A DNA stretch of 64,000 nt from Leptolyngbya sp. FACHB-8 (GTDB taxonomy: Bacteria > Cyanobacteriota > Cyanobacteriia > Elainellales > Elainellaceae), in NCBI RefSeq assembly GCF_014695575.1, contig NZ_JACJOO010000053.1, positions 36,616-100,615 of the forward strand. Reading direction: 5' to 3'. Made by a program: the position numbers and the translations under genes. Positions 55,395-64,000 of this stretch are shown in pieces. Under the pieces are notes generated by a model that saw only the letters and a program-made list of their open reading frames with translations, made no database searches and had not been told where the DNA came from. Every line of letters starts with the position of its first letter. Position 1 is the stretch's first letter.

Positions 55395-57767
55395 ATGATG
55401 ATTCAAGATGACGAACTGAGAGCCATTTTCAAAACCGCCAGTGAGGAACACCTCCAGAACCTCGACACGGGGCTACTTTATCTGGAAAGCCATCCTACCG
55501 ATCCTCAAACCCTGGAATCGCTATTGCGGGATGCCCATTCCCTCAAAGGCGACGCGAACATGCTGGGTGTGAAGGATATAGGAACTCTGGCCCATCAGAT
55601 CGAGCACTTGCTGAGTGACCTGAAGGAGCATCCCGAGCCTATTTCATCGGAGTTGAGCGATCGCCTCTCCCACGCCCTTCATGCCATCCGTGCCCTGGTG
55701 GAAGAAGCCACGACAGGAAAAGAAGCGCATGTCAATACATTCCGGGTGTTGGCCGAGTTGATGGGCAGTGAAGAGGTGGCAGAGGGTAAAGGGCAGGAGC
55801 AAGGGAGCAGGGAAGCAGAGGAGCAGGAAGAGGTTGACCACATCGAGAGTTTGGACGCAGAGCCAGCGGGAATAGAAGATAGGTCGCTGGTTGAGATGGA
55901 GCAGCCTACGGCCACCGCTGAAGCCATGAGCATTGGGGCGATGAATGGCAAGGCCATGGCTATGCCCAAACCCTCAGAACCGAACCCTGGGGTCCGAGCC
56001 GAAACCGCTCCAGGGTATCGGATTGGCACTATTCGCGTAGCAACGGAGAACCTGGATAGTTTGCTGACGCAGGCAGGCGAATTGACAGTCACAAAAATTC
56101 GTATTGCCCATCGGTTGGCAGAACTGGAGGCGGTCACGACTCTTTGGGATGAGTGGAATCGGGATCTGTTCAACAACCGCTTTGTATTTGATGAATTACG
56201 AAAAGGCAACGGTGCCCTTAACCGTCTAGCAGGCTTTCACAACCGGACAGAAGAGCGGTTAGATCAACTGGGTAATAAACTTCAGGCGCTGCGTAGCTCC
56301 CTCTCCGAGGACACCGCCCGTTTGGAACTGATTAGCGATGAGTTAGAAGAGGATATTCGCACGCTGCGACTACTACCGCTGTCTACTCTGTTCAATGTTT
56401 TTCCGCGCATGGTGCGGGATCTAGCCCGCCAGGAAGGCAAACAAGTGAACTTTGTTGTGGAAGGCGGCGACACCCGAGCGGATAAACGTATCCTGGAAGA
56501 GATGAAAGATCCGCTGATGCACATTTTGCGGAATGCCATCGACCACGGCCTGGAACCTCCTGAGGAACGGCAGCGGTGTGGCAAATCCCCTACGGCAACC
56601 CTGCGTCTGCGTGGTTACCAAACCCCCACTATGATTGTGCTGGAAGTCTCGGACGATGGCCGTGGCCTTGATGTGGAGAAAATTAAGCGCACCGCCCTCA
56701 AGCGCGGCTTCTGCCACCCCGACGAGCTTGACGCCATGTCCCCCAGCCAGATTCAAGAATTAATTTTTGCGCCGGGCTTTTCCACGGCTCCCCTGGTTAC
56801 AGAGGTGTCAGGACGCGGTGTGGGGCTGGATGTAGTACGCACCAATGTCGAGAAGCTGAAGGGGGCGATCGCCCTCAATTCCACTCCCCGCAAAGGTTGC
56901 ACGATCCGTATTCAGCTCGGTCTCACCCTGGCTACTGCCCATGTGCTGATCGTGATGGTCAACGACCGTCCTTACGCCATTCCTGTTGAAGCCGTACAAA
57001 CCGCCACCCTGGTGGAACCCCAGGAAATCTTTATGCTGGAAGGTCGTCCCACCATCGTGCGGGATGACCAACCCCTTTCCATTGCTCCCCTGGCTCAGTT
57101 ATTGGAATTACCGGAGCCAAACAACCTGACCCGAAATCGGAACCGATCGCAGCGGCAACCCTGCATCATTCTAAGCATAGGGGGCGATCGCCTCGGTGTC
57201 TGTGTTGATGCTCTGATTGACGAACAGGATGTCGTGACTAAGCCCCAAAGCAAACTTCTGAAACGCGTCCGGAATATCTCTGGCGCGACGATCCTGGGAA
57301 CTGGCGAGGTATGTATGGTGCTGAATCCGGTTGACCTAATGAAGTCAGTGCGACGGCAAGCAGTGGCGATCGCCCCTACGGAAACTCACTTGGAACCCAC
57401 TCAGAAACAGCGCGTCCTACTTGTAGAAGACTCCATCGCCACTCGCACCCAAGAAAAACGCATTCTCGAATCTGCAGGTTACGAAGTGATCACGGCTGTT
57501 GATGGTCTGGATGGCTTCAACAAGCTCCAAAGCCGCCCCTTTGATGCTGTCGTTTCAGACGTTCAAATGCCCAATCTGGATGGCCTTTCCCTCGCTGCCC
57601 GCATCCGTCAGCATCGAGAGTACAACGAAATCCCCATTATCCTCGTCACGTCCCTCGCCAGCGACGAAGACAAACGCCGCGGAGCCGAGGCTGGAGCTAA
57701 CGCCTACATTACGAAAGGCAGCTTCAATCAGAATGTCCTTCTGGAGACGTTACATCGATTGATTTAA
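55395..57767 (+). CDS. CheA-type hybrid histidine kinase with C-terminal receiver (WspE-like)
   Basis: 790 residues. Hpt domain with phospho-accepting H48 (RDAHSLKGDANML). An acidic Glu/Gln-rich linker (~120-205) replaces P2. Dimerisation helices (GELTVTKIRIAHRLAELE) follow. HATPase: HILRNAIDHGLEPPEERQ N-box, EVSDDGRGLD, SGRGVGLDVVRTNVEKLKG. CheW-like regulatory domain. A receiver closes the protein, with D722 (VVSDVQMPNLDG) and the lysine in AYITKGS. CheA-REC hybrids are characteristic of Wsp/Frz-type systems, where the fused receiver tunes or relays phosphate. Start is one of two adjacent ATGs (55395 or 55398). Confidence 0.95.
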   Translation: MMIQDDELRAIFKTASEEHLQNLDTGLLYLESHPTDPQTLESLLRDAHSLKGDANMLGVKDIGTLAHQIEHLLSDLKEHPEPISSELSDRLSHALHAIRALVEEATTGKEAHVNTFRVLAELMGSEEVAEGKGQEQGSREAEEQEEVDHIESLDAEPAGIEDRSLVEMEQPTATAEAMSIGAMNGKAMAMPKPSEPNPGVRAETAPGYRIGTIRVATENLDSLLTQAGELTVTKIRIAHRLAELEAVTTLWDEWNRDLFNNRFVFDELRKGNGALNRLAGFHNRTEERLDQLGNKLQALRSSLSEDTARLELISDELEEDIRTLRLLPLSTLFNVFPRMVRDLARQEGKQVNFVVEGGDTRADKRILEEMKDPLMHILRNAIDHGLEPPEERQRCGKSPTATLRLRGYQTPTMIVLEVSDDGRGLDVEKIKRTALKRGFCHPDELDAMSPSQIQELIFAPGFSTAPLVTEVSGRGVGLDVVRTNVEKLKGAIALNSTPRKGCTIRIQLGLTLATAHVLIVMVNDRPYAIPVEAVQTATLVEPQEIFMLEGRPTIVRDDQPLSIAPLAQLLELPEPNNLTRNRNRSQRQPCIILSIGGDRLGVCVDALIDEQDVVTKPQSKLLKRVRNISGATILGTGEVCMVLNPVDLMKSVRRQAVAIAPTETHLEPTQKQRVLLVEDSIATRTQEKRILESAGYEVITAVDGLDGFNKLQSRPFDAVVSDVQMPNLDGLSLAARIRQHREYNEIPIILVTSLASDEDKRRGAEAGANAYITKGSFNQNVLLETLHRLI

Positions 57768-57862
57768 GGCAGAAGAAAATCCACCTGTCCACCACCAACA
57801 CCCTTCTGCCCTCTGCCCTCCACCTTCTACCCTCCCTCCAACCCTACCCACGGATCAACACT

Positions 57863-58858
57863 ATGCACCTCGAAGAACTCATGGCCCGTTACGCTAAAGG
57901 GGAACGCGACTTCACAGGCGTAAACCTGGCCGGGGCTAACCTCAATAGCATTAATCTCAGTGGCGCTAACTTAACTGGCGCATTTTTGGGATCGGCTAGC
58001 CTTAACCGAGCGAATTTAACAGGGGTAAACCTTAAGGGGGCATTTCTCTATGCCGCTAACCTGAGCTATGCCCGGCTCAATGGGGTAGATCTGCGTGAGG
58101 CTGACCTCACCAAAGCGACCCTGACTGGGGCCAGTCTGGTAAGCGCTAATCTGACTCGGGTTAAGTTGAGTGGAGCAATTTTACGGGGGGTAAACTTGCG
58201 GCAGGCGAACTTAACCGAGGTTAATCTGTGTGGCGCGAATTTGAATGACATCAACTTGCGATCGGCCGATCTCACGGACGCAAACCTTAACTGGGCTAAC
58301 CTTTGTGGCGCACGCCTCAGCGGAGCCATCTTTACTCGCACTAAACTGCTGGGGGCCAAACTCTCCCGTGCTTATATGAACGGCATCGACCTCAGCCATG
58401 CCGATCTGGACGGGGTGAACCTCAGCGGCTCCAAACTTAGTGGTACAAATCTGAGCCACGCCAATCTCTCAGCTGCCAACCTCAGCAATGCCTATCTGCG
58501 TGTCGCCATCCTCAATCAGACTAACCTCCATGCCGCCAACTTGGAGCACGCCTCCCTGGCTAACGCCGATTTAACCCAGGCCGACTTGAGTGGCAGTGAG
58601 CTGAGTAGAGCGGACCTTAGCGGAGCTACTCTCACCCATGCTAATCTCAACGCTGCTCGCCTCCAGCATGCCAATCTAAACCATGCCGATCTGCGCGATG
58701 CATACCTATGGGCTGCTCGATTGGATCATGCGACCCTCGACGGGACCCAACTCCACGGAGCCCGTCTCCAGGGAGCAACGCTAAGTGGCTCTTCCCTGGA
58801 CACCGACAGCAACGTTTCTGCGCATTCCCTCCCCACGGCCACATTTTCTGTCGCCTAA
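57863..58858 (+). CDS. pentapeptide-repeat protein 2
   Basis: 331 residues, almost entirely pentapeptides of the A(N/D)LSG type (GVNLAGANLNSINLSGANLTG...), about 55-60 units, predicting a long quadrilateral beta-helix roughly 14 coils long. Residues 1-15 (MHLEELMARYAKGER) match the short helical cap common to cyanobacterial members. The last ~20 residues are non-repetitive. The first half is low in aromatics, unlike pentapeptide protein 1. It is sandwiched between the CheA hybrid and cheB genes on the same strand with 95- and 60-bp gaps, arguing for a role in the signalling complex (inference). Confidence 0.94.
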   Translation: MHLEELMARYAKGERDFTGVNLAGANLNSINLSGANLTGAFLGSASLNRANLTGVNLKGAFLYAANLSYARLNGVDLREADLTKATLTGASLVSANLTRVKLSGAILRGVNLRQANLTEVNLCGANLNDINLRSADLTDANLNWANLCGARLSGAIFTRTKLLGAKLSRAYMNGIDLSHADLDGVNLSGSKLSGTNLSHANLSAANLSNAYLRVAILNQTNLHAANLEHASLANADLTQADLSGSELSRADLSGATLTHANLNAARLQHANLNHADLRDAYLWAARLDHATLDGTQLHGARLQGATLSGSSLDTDSNVSAHSLPTATFSVA

Positions 58859-58918
58859 CGTCCCGCCCCTATTACCCCATTCCCCCTGACCTATGCCCCG
58901 TCACCTAGCTGCATCACC

Positions 58919-60007
58919 ATGTCTTCTCCCCCCATCCGTGTTCTTCTGGTCGAAGATTCGCCTGTCGCTTTAACAATCCTGACACGGCTACTTTCGAGTG
59001 CCCCTGGGATCACGATCGCCGGCACTGCCCGCAATGGCCAGGAAGCTCTGGATCTAATTCCCCAGGTCAATCCCACCATTGTCTGTACCGACCTTCACAT
59101 GCCTAAAATGGGTGGCCTGGAACTGACCCAACGGATCATGGCTGAGTGCCCCCGTCCCATCCTGGTCATTAGTGCCTCTGTTCAGGAGAACGACACTGAC
59201 AACGTTTTTCAAATTCTCCAGGCCGGAGCCCTGGATGTTTTTCCAAAACCCCTCTCCGGCTTACCCGGCGAGTACGACCAAACCGCCAAGGAGTTGATCA
59301 ATCGTATTCGCATCCTCTCCGGCGTCGCCGTCTTTACGCAACACCGTCGCACCCCACCCCACTCCACTCCACCAACTCCACCAACTCCCCGACTCTCTGC
59401 CTCCCTCCTTCCCACTCCAGATATCCGCCTCCCCCAAGTCGTTGCCATTGGCGCATCTACAGGTGGCCCTCAAGCGCTCTACAAAGTTCTGAAACCCTTA
59501 CCGCCTAACTTTCCAGCACCCATTGTCGTAGTACAACATATCAGCGAGGGATTTTTGCAGGGTCTCGTGGATTGGTTAGATGCTGAGTGTGCATTGAAAA
59601 TCACGATCGCCCGCCCTAACACCCTCCCCTCTCCCGGCACCGTTTATTTTGCCCCTGATGGTTGTCATCTCAAGCTAAACTCCCAGGGACGATTTGCGGT
59701 TCAGATGGGTTCGCCGGTGAGTGGACATTGCCCATCCATTACTGTCATGTTTGAGGCGATCGCAGCTTATTACCGCCGCTCTAGTATTGGAATTCTACTC
59801 ACCGGCATGGGCCGTGATGGAGCCGAGGGTTTACTGGCAATTTCCCAATCGGGGGGCACCACCATTGCCCAGGATGAACGCACGTGCATTGTGTTTGGCA
59901 TGCCGAAGGAAGCGATCGCCCTTAATGCCGCTGAACATATCCTTTCCATTGAGCGCATTGGGCCAATGTTGAAGCAGATTTTTGAGCGATCGCCGACATC
60001 AAGCTAG
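58919..60007 (+). CDS. cheB: chemotaxis methylesterase/response regulator CheB
   Basis: Demethylates receptor glutamates when phosphorylated by CheA. Receiver domain with D58 (IVCTDLHMPKMGG) and a lysine in VFPKPLS. A Pro/Thr-rich linker (~145-165). A methylesterase domain with catalytic S180 (GASTGG), H207 (VVVQHISEGF) and D300 (GMGRDGAEG). All key residues are intact. It ends the chemosensory cluster (WspF counterpart). Two palindromic elements follow the stop codon. Confidence 0.96.
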   Translation: MSSPPIRVLLVEDSPVALTILTRLLSSAPGITIAGTARNGQEALDLIPQVNPTIVCTDLHMPKMGGLELTQRIMAECPRPILVISASVQENDTDNVFQILQAGALDVFPKPLSGLPGEYDQTAKELINRIRILSGVAVFTQHRRTPPHSTPPTPPTPRLSASLLPTPDIRLPQVVAIGASTGGPQALYKVLKPLPPNFPAPIVVVQHISEGFLQGLVDWLDAECALKITIARPNTLPSPGTVYFAPDGCHLKLNSQGRFAVQMGSPVSGHCPSITVMFEAIAAYYRRSSIGILLTGMGRDGAEGLLAISQSGGTTIAQDERTCIVFGMPKEAIALNAAEHILSIERIGPMLKQIFERSPTSS

Positions 60008-60103
60008 TAGGCTGCGGCCTAAGTTCGCGACCTATGTTTTTGTGTGGGGTACTTCGCACGCCACACAAAAACATAGGTGATGAATTTCCGCCGCAGCGTA
60101 CTA
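60005..60103. repeat. compound palindrome 3' of cheB
   Basis: Outer stem TAGTAGGCTGCGGC (60005-60018) with GCCGCAGCGTACTA (60090-60103). Inner perfect 17-bp arms 60031-60047 (CCTATGTTTTTGTGTGG) and 60061-60077. The outer stem includes the end of the cheB stop codon. It abuts the family B element at 60101. Confidence 0.9.
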
Positions 60104-60207
60104 GGAGATTTCTGCATAAGAATCTACCCAGGATGTTGGTGCTTTGCCCGCTTCGCGGGCAAAGCACCAACATCCTGGGGGTAATTTCATTGTTGGAAAT
60201 CTCCTAG
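60101..60207. repeat. palindromic element, family B, copy 2
   Basis: CTAGGAGATTTC ... GAAATCTCCTAG enclosing perfect 25-bp arms 60127-60151 and 60155-60179 with a TTC loop (GCTTCGC apex). Relative to copy 1, a T-A pair in the arm is C-G on both sides. Confidence 0.95.
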
Positions 60208-60224
60208 TTCCTAGAGTCTATTTT

Positions 60225-60269
60225 AAGAACCATTTTTTCGTGCATTTCACGCACGAAAAAATGGTTCTT
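60225..60269. repeat. palindromic hairpin, family D, 3' of the response regulator gene
   Basis: Perfect 19-bp arms 60225-60243 (AAGAACCATTTTTTCGTGC) and 60251-60269, loop ATTTCAC. It lies between convergent cheB and the response regulator gene, third in a row of palindromes. Confidence 0.9.
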
Positions 60270-60299
60270 TTACTAGCTTTAAAACAGGAACTAACAATA

Positions 60300-60698
60300 T
60301 TAATTTTGCGTTTTCACCTTTTGGACAAACAGTTGCACCAGTTTCCGCAACTGTTCGGCATCAAAAGGCTTCACCAAATACTCCGTTGCACCTGCTAGCC
60401 TACCCTGCACTCGATCAAAGGCAGAGTCTTTTGAGGTGACCATCACCACGGGCAGAGCATGAAATTGGGGCAGACTTCGTACTGTCCGGCAAAACTCTAA
60501 CCCATCCACATCGGGCATCATGACATCGAGCAACAACACCGAAATCGGCTCCTGGTAAATGATAGACAACGCCGCTACTGCATTGTCTGCCACCAAAACC
60601 CGATAGTCAGGTTCCAACGCCCGTTTCACCATCTGGTGAATGACCTTGCTATCATCAACCGTCAGGATAGTGGGGCGATCGCCCACGGGAACAGACAT
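60300..60698 (-). CDS. single-domain response regulator (CheY-like)
   Basis: 132-residue receiver with no output domain. Phospho-acceptor aspartate in SVLLLDVMMPDVDG, acidic pair in LTVDDSKVIH, Thr in VVMVTSKD, and the lysine in EYLVKPFDA. It could act as a diffusible CheY for the neighbouring CheA hybrid or as a partner of the kinase encoded divergently upstream. I chose the ATG at 60698 because GGAG lies 8 nt upstream; a GTG at 60707 is in frame but too close to it. Confidence 0.92.
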   Translation of the reverse strand: MSVPVGDRPTILTVDDSKVIHQMVKRALEPDYRVLVADNAVAALSIIYQEPISVLLLDVMMPDVDGLEFCRTVRSLPQFHALPVVMVTSKDSAFDRVQGRLAGATEYLVKPFDAEQLRKLVQLFVQKVKTQN

Positions 60699-60739
60699 AG
60701 TGTTCACTCCAAAGTCTGTAACAAACTAATATGCTGCGA

Positions 60740-60810
60740 CGTAAGTTTGTCTACCATTTGATGAGGGGTGTGCTGAGCGTCCATCTCATCAAATGGTAGA
60801 CAAACTTACG
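60740..60810. repeat. 26-bp-arm palindrome upstream of the response regulator gene
   Basis: Arms 60740-60765 and 60785-60810 are perfectly complementary (starting CGTAAGTTTGTCTACCATTT) around a 19-nt interior. It begins 42 bp upstream of the response regulator ATG, so it overlaps its leader or promoter. One of the few palindromes at a 5' rather than 3' end. Confidence 0.9.
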
Positions 60811-61282
60811 CCCAATTGAACGAGGGGAGAGCTCATCGTCCATTCAGATCACCCAACTTAAAAGTTTCCCCTTGACATTCTTAGCGTTCCCATATGAATG
60901 ATCGCCCTACCGTTCCTTCCACGTCTCTCTATAAAACTTGATATTTGCAGAGTAATTTGCTCAGAGACAGCTTTGATTTAGTAGTTAATCAATCCCATAA
61001 TTAACTTTTGAGAACACAGATTTTAGCCTTTACAAAACTATTAACTTCAAAAAGCTAAACCTCAATCAAATAAGCACTTTCTAAAGAAAGCGACCAAGCA
61101 AATACTGGCAAATTTTGAGCTACAAATACATCAATATTCACATCTCCTTAGCATTATCAAAGCTTTAAGAAAAAGCGTAACTTACAGAGATAAAAAATAT
61201 GGGCTTTGGGAATTCTAAATATGCAACCTGAAAATCCGAATCTCTCATTTCAACCTGGCCCTTGTTTTTTGGAGCGATCGCC
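60811..61282. other. AT-rich divergent promoter region before the histidine kinase gene
   Basis: About 470 bp with no credible gene; strongly AT-rich from 60940 to 61230. It should contain the kinase promoter. No operator recognised. Confidence 0.5.
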
Positions 61283-63709
61283 ATGTCCCTTCACCGGCCA
61301 AGCTCACCGTCACTTCCTGTTCGACTCACCGGGGATTCGCTATCCACCATGACCGCATTCCAAACTGGAAAATCCAAACGGCTGCATTACACTCTGGAGG
61401 AAACCAAGGAAATACATAACCATCTACCCGATGGATTCATTTCGTTGGATCATGATGGATATGTGGTAGCGATCAATGCGCGTGCAGAACAAATACTCTG
61501 CTGCGATCGCCTACAGGTCATAGGTTGCCTTCTGTGGGAAACCATACCAGAGATTGCTCAGCCCCACGGCGAGAATGCTTGTCAGCGGGCCTTAGAACAT
61601 CAAGCAGAGATTCATTTTGAACAACCCTATGAGCCCTACGGGTTAATCTTAGAGATTGTCGTTAGTCCCCACAAAGGTGGGTTATTTCTCTATCTGCGGG
61701 ATGTGACGGCACACCGCAAAGCAACAGCTTCCTTACAGGAACACACTCGCCTTTCAACCCTCAACACCATCATCAGTCAAGTACTGGCCGGAAGTGATCC
61801 CCTACCTGCGATGCTCAGCCGCTGTATGCAGGCACTGGTCGATGAATTGGAAGGTATCGCTCTAGCCCGAATCTGGACATTCGATCGGGAAAGCAATTTT
61901 TTGGATTTGCGGGCGATCGCCGGATCTATTTCCTCTCCTACCGACTTAGCCCCCCGCATACCCCTGGGCATTTCTATTGTTGGGTTGATTGCTCAGAGCC
62001 GACAACCCTACCGCACCAATCAACTCAACCGGGAAATGTGTTTTGAGTTGCAGCGGTGGGCCACGAGCGATCACCTGGCTGCATTTGTGGGTTACCCGCT
62101 GGTAGTGGACGATCGCCTCGTTGGAGTGATCACACTTCTAAGCAAAGCCCCTATTCGCGAAGGCACTTATGCCGCCTTACAATGGATTTTCAATAGCATG
62201 GCGATCGCTATCGACCGCAGCGTTGCCCGAGCCGAACTGCTAAGTCGCCGTGAATCTCTACTGTTTCGCCTTGCCAGCCAAATCCGCAACTCCCTGGATC
62301 TAGACACAATCTTGGGAATCGCTGTGCAGGAAATCCGCCAGCTCTTTAACATCGATGGATGCCATTTTCTTTGGTGCCTGATGGGCAACAACACCCAAGC
62401 GGAAATTCTACCGACTCTCGCCATCACCCACGAATCGATTCATCCCGAACTTCCCAGCCTTTTAGGGGAACACGCCCCCGAACTGGGCCAATCCCTAGTC
62501 GAACGCATTCTGCGCCTAGAGTCCTTACAGTTGGAAGACGCTCGCAATGAGAGCACAGAAGAACCAGGATTACAAACCTGGATCGAAACCTGGGGCATTC
62601 AATCTTTCTTGCTAATACCGTTAGAAACCCACTCTGGGCAATTGGGAGCGATCGCCTGTAGCCACTGTCGTGAACCTCGCCACTGGAGCCAGCCTGAGGT
62701 GGAATTACTGTATGCAGTGACAAACCAGTTAGCGATCGCCATTGACCAGGCAGAGCTCTACGCCCAAACTCGCGCCGCCGCATTCGCGGCCCAAGCACAG
62801 GCCCAGCAACTGAATCAAACGCTTCAGGAATTGCGACAAACCCAGGCCAAAATGATCCAGAATGAGAAAATGTCGAGTTTGGGTCAATTAGTCGCAGGCA
62901 TTGCCCACGAAATCAACAATCCAGTCGGCTTTGTTAGTGGCAATTTATCCTATGCTGACACTTACTTTAAGGATTTAGTCGGGCTGCTTAATCTCTATCA
63001 AAAACACTATCCCGAACCCAATCCTGAAATTCAAACCTATATCAAGAATATTGATTTGGAGTTCCTGCTGGATGACTATGCCAGCCTGCTAAACTCGATG
63101 AAAATAGGAACCGAGCGGATCTCCAAAATCGTGCTCTCTCTTCGCAATTTCTCGCGGCTCGATGAAGCGGAGGTAAAGGCTGTTGACCTACACCATGGTA
63201 TTGATAGCACTCTACTTATTTTGCAAAATCGCCTAAAAGCTCACGCGACTAGTTCTGCTATTGAAGTGGTTAAGAACTATGGTGAGCTTCCTCTCATTGA
63301 CTGCTACGCCAGTCAGCTCAACCAAGTATTTCTAAATTTGCTCAGTAATGCCATTGATGCCCTACAGGATCGCTCTGAACCGCGCACCATTACGATTACA
63401 ACAAGCGTGCGATCGGCTTGCTCGATGAATGAATCTGAGACCAAAGCTAGTGATTCCAGAACGGATGAGCCTTGGGTTGTTGTGCGCATCCAAGACAACG
63501 GCCATGGCATGGCTGAGGATGTTCGACAGAAAGTTTTTGACCCCTTCTTCACAACAAAACCCGTAGGCCAGGGTACCGGCCTCGGTCTTTCCATTAGTCA
63601 TCAAATCATTGTTGAGAAACACCACGGCTGGCTGACCTGTGAGTCTCAAGCTGGTCAAGGTACTGAATTTATCATTGAAATTCCTGCTCATCTCCCTCCT
63701 AACTTCTAG
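61283..63709 (+). CDS. PAS-GAF-GAF sensor histidine kinase
   Basis: 808-residue soluble-looking kinase. Order: PAS (~45-150; DGFISLDHDGYVVAINARAEQIL), GAF1 (~165-300), GAF2 (~325-490; FRLASQIRNSLDLDTILGIAVQEIRQLFNIDGCHF), coiled-coil helix, HisKA-type dimerisation with H542 (LVAGIAHEINNPVGFV), and HATPase (LLSNAIDALQDR, VRIQDNGHGMAED, GQGTGLGLSISHQI). GAF2 has the Phe/Cys-region pattern frequent in cyanobacterial ligand-binding GAFs; no clear bilin-binding motif is seen. ATG at 61283 is preceded by GGAG at 8 nt; an in-frame TTG at 61262 is less likely. Divergent to the single-domain regulator, a possible partner. Confidence 0.93.
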   Translation: MSLHRPSSPSLPVRLTGDSLSTMTAFQTGKSKRLHYTLEETKEIHNHLPDGFISLDHDGYVVAINARAEQILCCDRLQVIGCLLWETIPEIAQPHGENACQRALEHQAEIHFEQPYEPYGLILEIVVSPHKGGLFLYLRDVTAHRKATASLQEHTRLSTLNTIISQVLAGSDPLPAMLSRCMQALVDELEGIALARIWTFDRESNFLDLRAIAGSISSPTDLAPRIPLGISIVGLIAQSRQPYRTNQLNREMCFELQRWATSDHLAAFVGYPLVVDDRLVGVITLLSKAPIREGTYAALQWIFNSMAIAIDRSVARAELLSRRESLLFRLASQIRNSLDLDTILGIAVQEIRQLFNIDGCHFLWCLMGNNTQAEILPTLAITHESIHPELPSLLGEHAPELGQSLVERILRLESLQLEDARNESTEEPGLQTWIETWGIQSFLLIPLETHSGQLGAIACSHCREPRHWSQPEVELLYAVTNQLAIAIDQAELYAQTRAAAFAAQAQAQQLNQTLQELRQTQAKMIQNEKMSSLGQLVAGIAHEINNPVGFVSGNLSYADTYFKDLVGLLNLYQKHYPEPNPEIQTYIKNIDLEFLLDDYASLLNSMKIGTERISKIVLSLRNFSRLDEAEVKAVDLHHGIDSTLLILQNRLKAHATSSAIEVVKNYGELPLIDCYASQLNQVFLNLLSNAIDALQDRSEPRTITITTSVRSACSMNESETKASDSRTDEPWVVVRIQDNGHGMAEDVRQKVFDPFFTTKPVGQGTGLGLSISHQIIVEKHHGWLTCESQAGQGTEFIIEIPAHLPPNF

Positions 63710-63719
63710 CGTTCTTTCA

Positions 63720-63758
63720 AGATTTTTTGGTGGGGCTCCGACCCACCAAAAAATTCTT
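63720..63758. terminator. hairpin 3' of the histidine kinase gene
   Basis: AAGATTTTTTGGTGGG and CCCACCAAAAAATTCTT pair with one bulge, starting 11 bases after the kinase stop. A probable transcription end. Confidence 0.7.
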
Positions 63759-63770
63759 AAATTTAATTTT

Positions 63771-63873
63771 AGGAGATTTCCAGTAATGAAATTACCCCCA
63801 GAATATTGGTGCTTTGCCCGCTTCGCGGGCAAAGCACCAATATTCTGGTTAAATTCTTATGCAGAAACCTCCT
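63771..63873. repeat. palindromic element, family B, copy 3 (inverted)
   Basis: AGGAGATTTC ... GAAACCTCCT enclosing perfect 24-bp arms 63798-63821 and 63825-63848 (TTC loop). Orientation is opposite to copies 1 and 2, as shown by the order of the asymmetric inner-flank sequences. Two further arm positions differ from the other copies on both strands in compensating fashion. The remaining 63874-64000 shows no gene. Confidence 0.94.
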
Positions 63874-64000
63874 TAAGTACCAAATACCAGCCCTCTAAAG
63901 GTCATTTGAGAGCTTCTTAATATTTTCTATCATCCCTGTTATCACTGGCTTTCAGGCTTCTATTCTAAAAGCTGAACGTTTAACACCCACGTTTGAGCCA

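Overview
The window reads as the chromosome of a cyanobacterium, probably filamentous (Leptolyngbya/Oscillatoriales-like). The octamer GCGATCGC (HIP1) recurs in nearly every gene. There is a cpcE/cpcF phycocyanin bilin lyase pair, and the signalling proteins (GAF, PAS, HATPase, pentapeptide repeats) are of cyanobacterial type. I found no rRNA, tRNA, CRISPR array, intact insertion sequence or prophage. All functions come from reading the translations; nothing was searched against a database.

Layout. 1-4.4 kb: the 3' end of ppk1, then a large membrane GGDEF/EAL protein. 4.8-8.9 kb: cpcE, cpcF and an unrecognised 594-residue protein. 9-11.4 kb: a MarC membrane protein and gcvT-gcvH. 11.5-16.7 kb: a calcium-type repeat protein with pre-peptidase C-terminal domains, a methyltransferase overlapping cbiT, and a PLP-dependent amino-acid decarboxylase. 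16.7-17.7 kb: dense palindromes and a decayed gene. 17.7-21.3 kb: a SASA-type esterase lipoprotein and a class III adenylate cyclase. 21.4-26.3 kb: a CUT2 sugar ABC transporter (binding protein, ATPase, permease) with a mannose-6-phosphate isomerase. 27.2-34.2 kb: an FdhF/YdeP-like molybdoenzyme, a GNAT protein, a beta-glucosidase remnant, an alpha/beta hydrolase, an endonuclease III homologue and an aldo/keto reductase. 34.2-37.8 kb: an accessory block with two toxin-antitoxin pairs, a nuclease-like protein and a HIP1-rich repeat array. It is bounded by a decayed copy of the pfkA 3' end on one side and intact pfkA on the other. 37.8-44.5 kb: pfkA, an ADP-forming acyl-CoA synthetase/GNAT fusion and adhE, all on the minus strand, which fits dark fermentation. 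45-47.3 kb: a WD40 scrap, a tiny Cys-containing ORF and a GAF-LuxR regulator.

47.7-60.0 kb holds a chemosensory cluster: pentapeptide protein, CheR-TPR, double CheW, two CHASE3-like chemoreceptors, a CheA-receiver hybrid, a second pentapeptide protein and CheB. Its parts list resembles the Pseudomonas Wsp system (CheR-TPR, CheA-REC, CheB) but with pentapeptide-repeat proteins and no linked GGDEF output. It is followed by a single-domain response regulator and a PAS-GAF-GAF histidine kinase.

The most unusual global feature is the intergenic DNA. More than thirty perfect or near-perfect palindromes, often 60-125 bp, sit between genes, mostly just 3' of a stop codon. Several fall into repeat families whose copies differ by paired (compensatory) changes in the stems. 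Many share the apex GCGAAGC or its complement GCTTCGC, known as an exceptionally stable DNA mini-hairpin.
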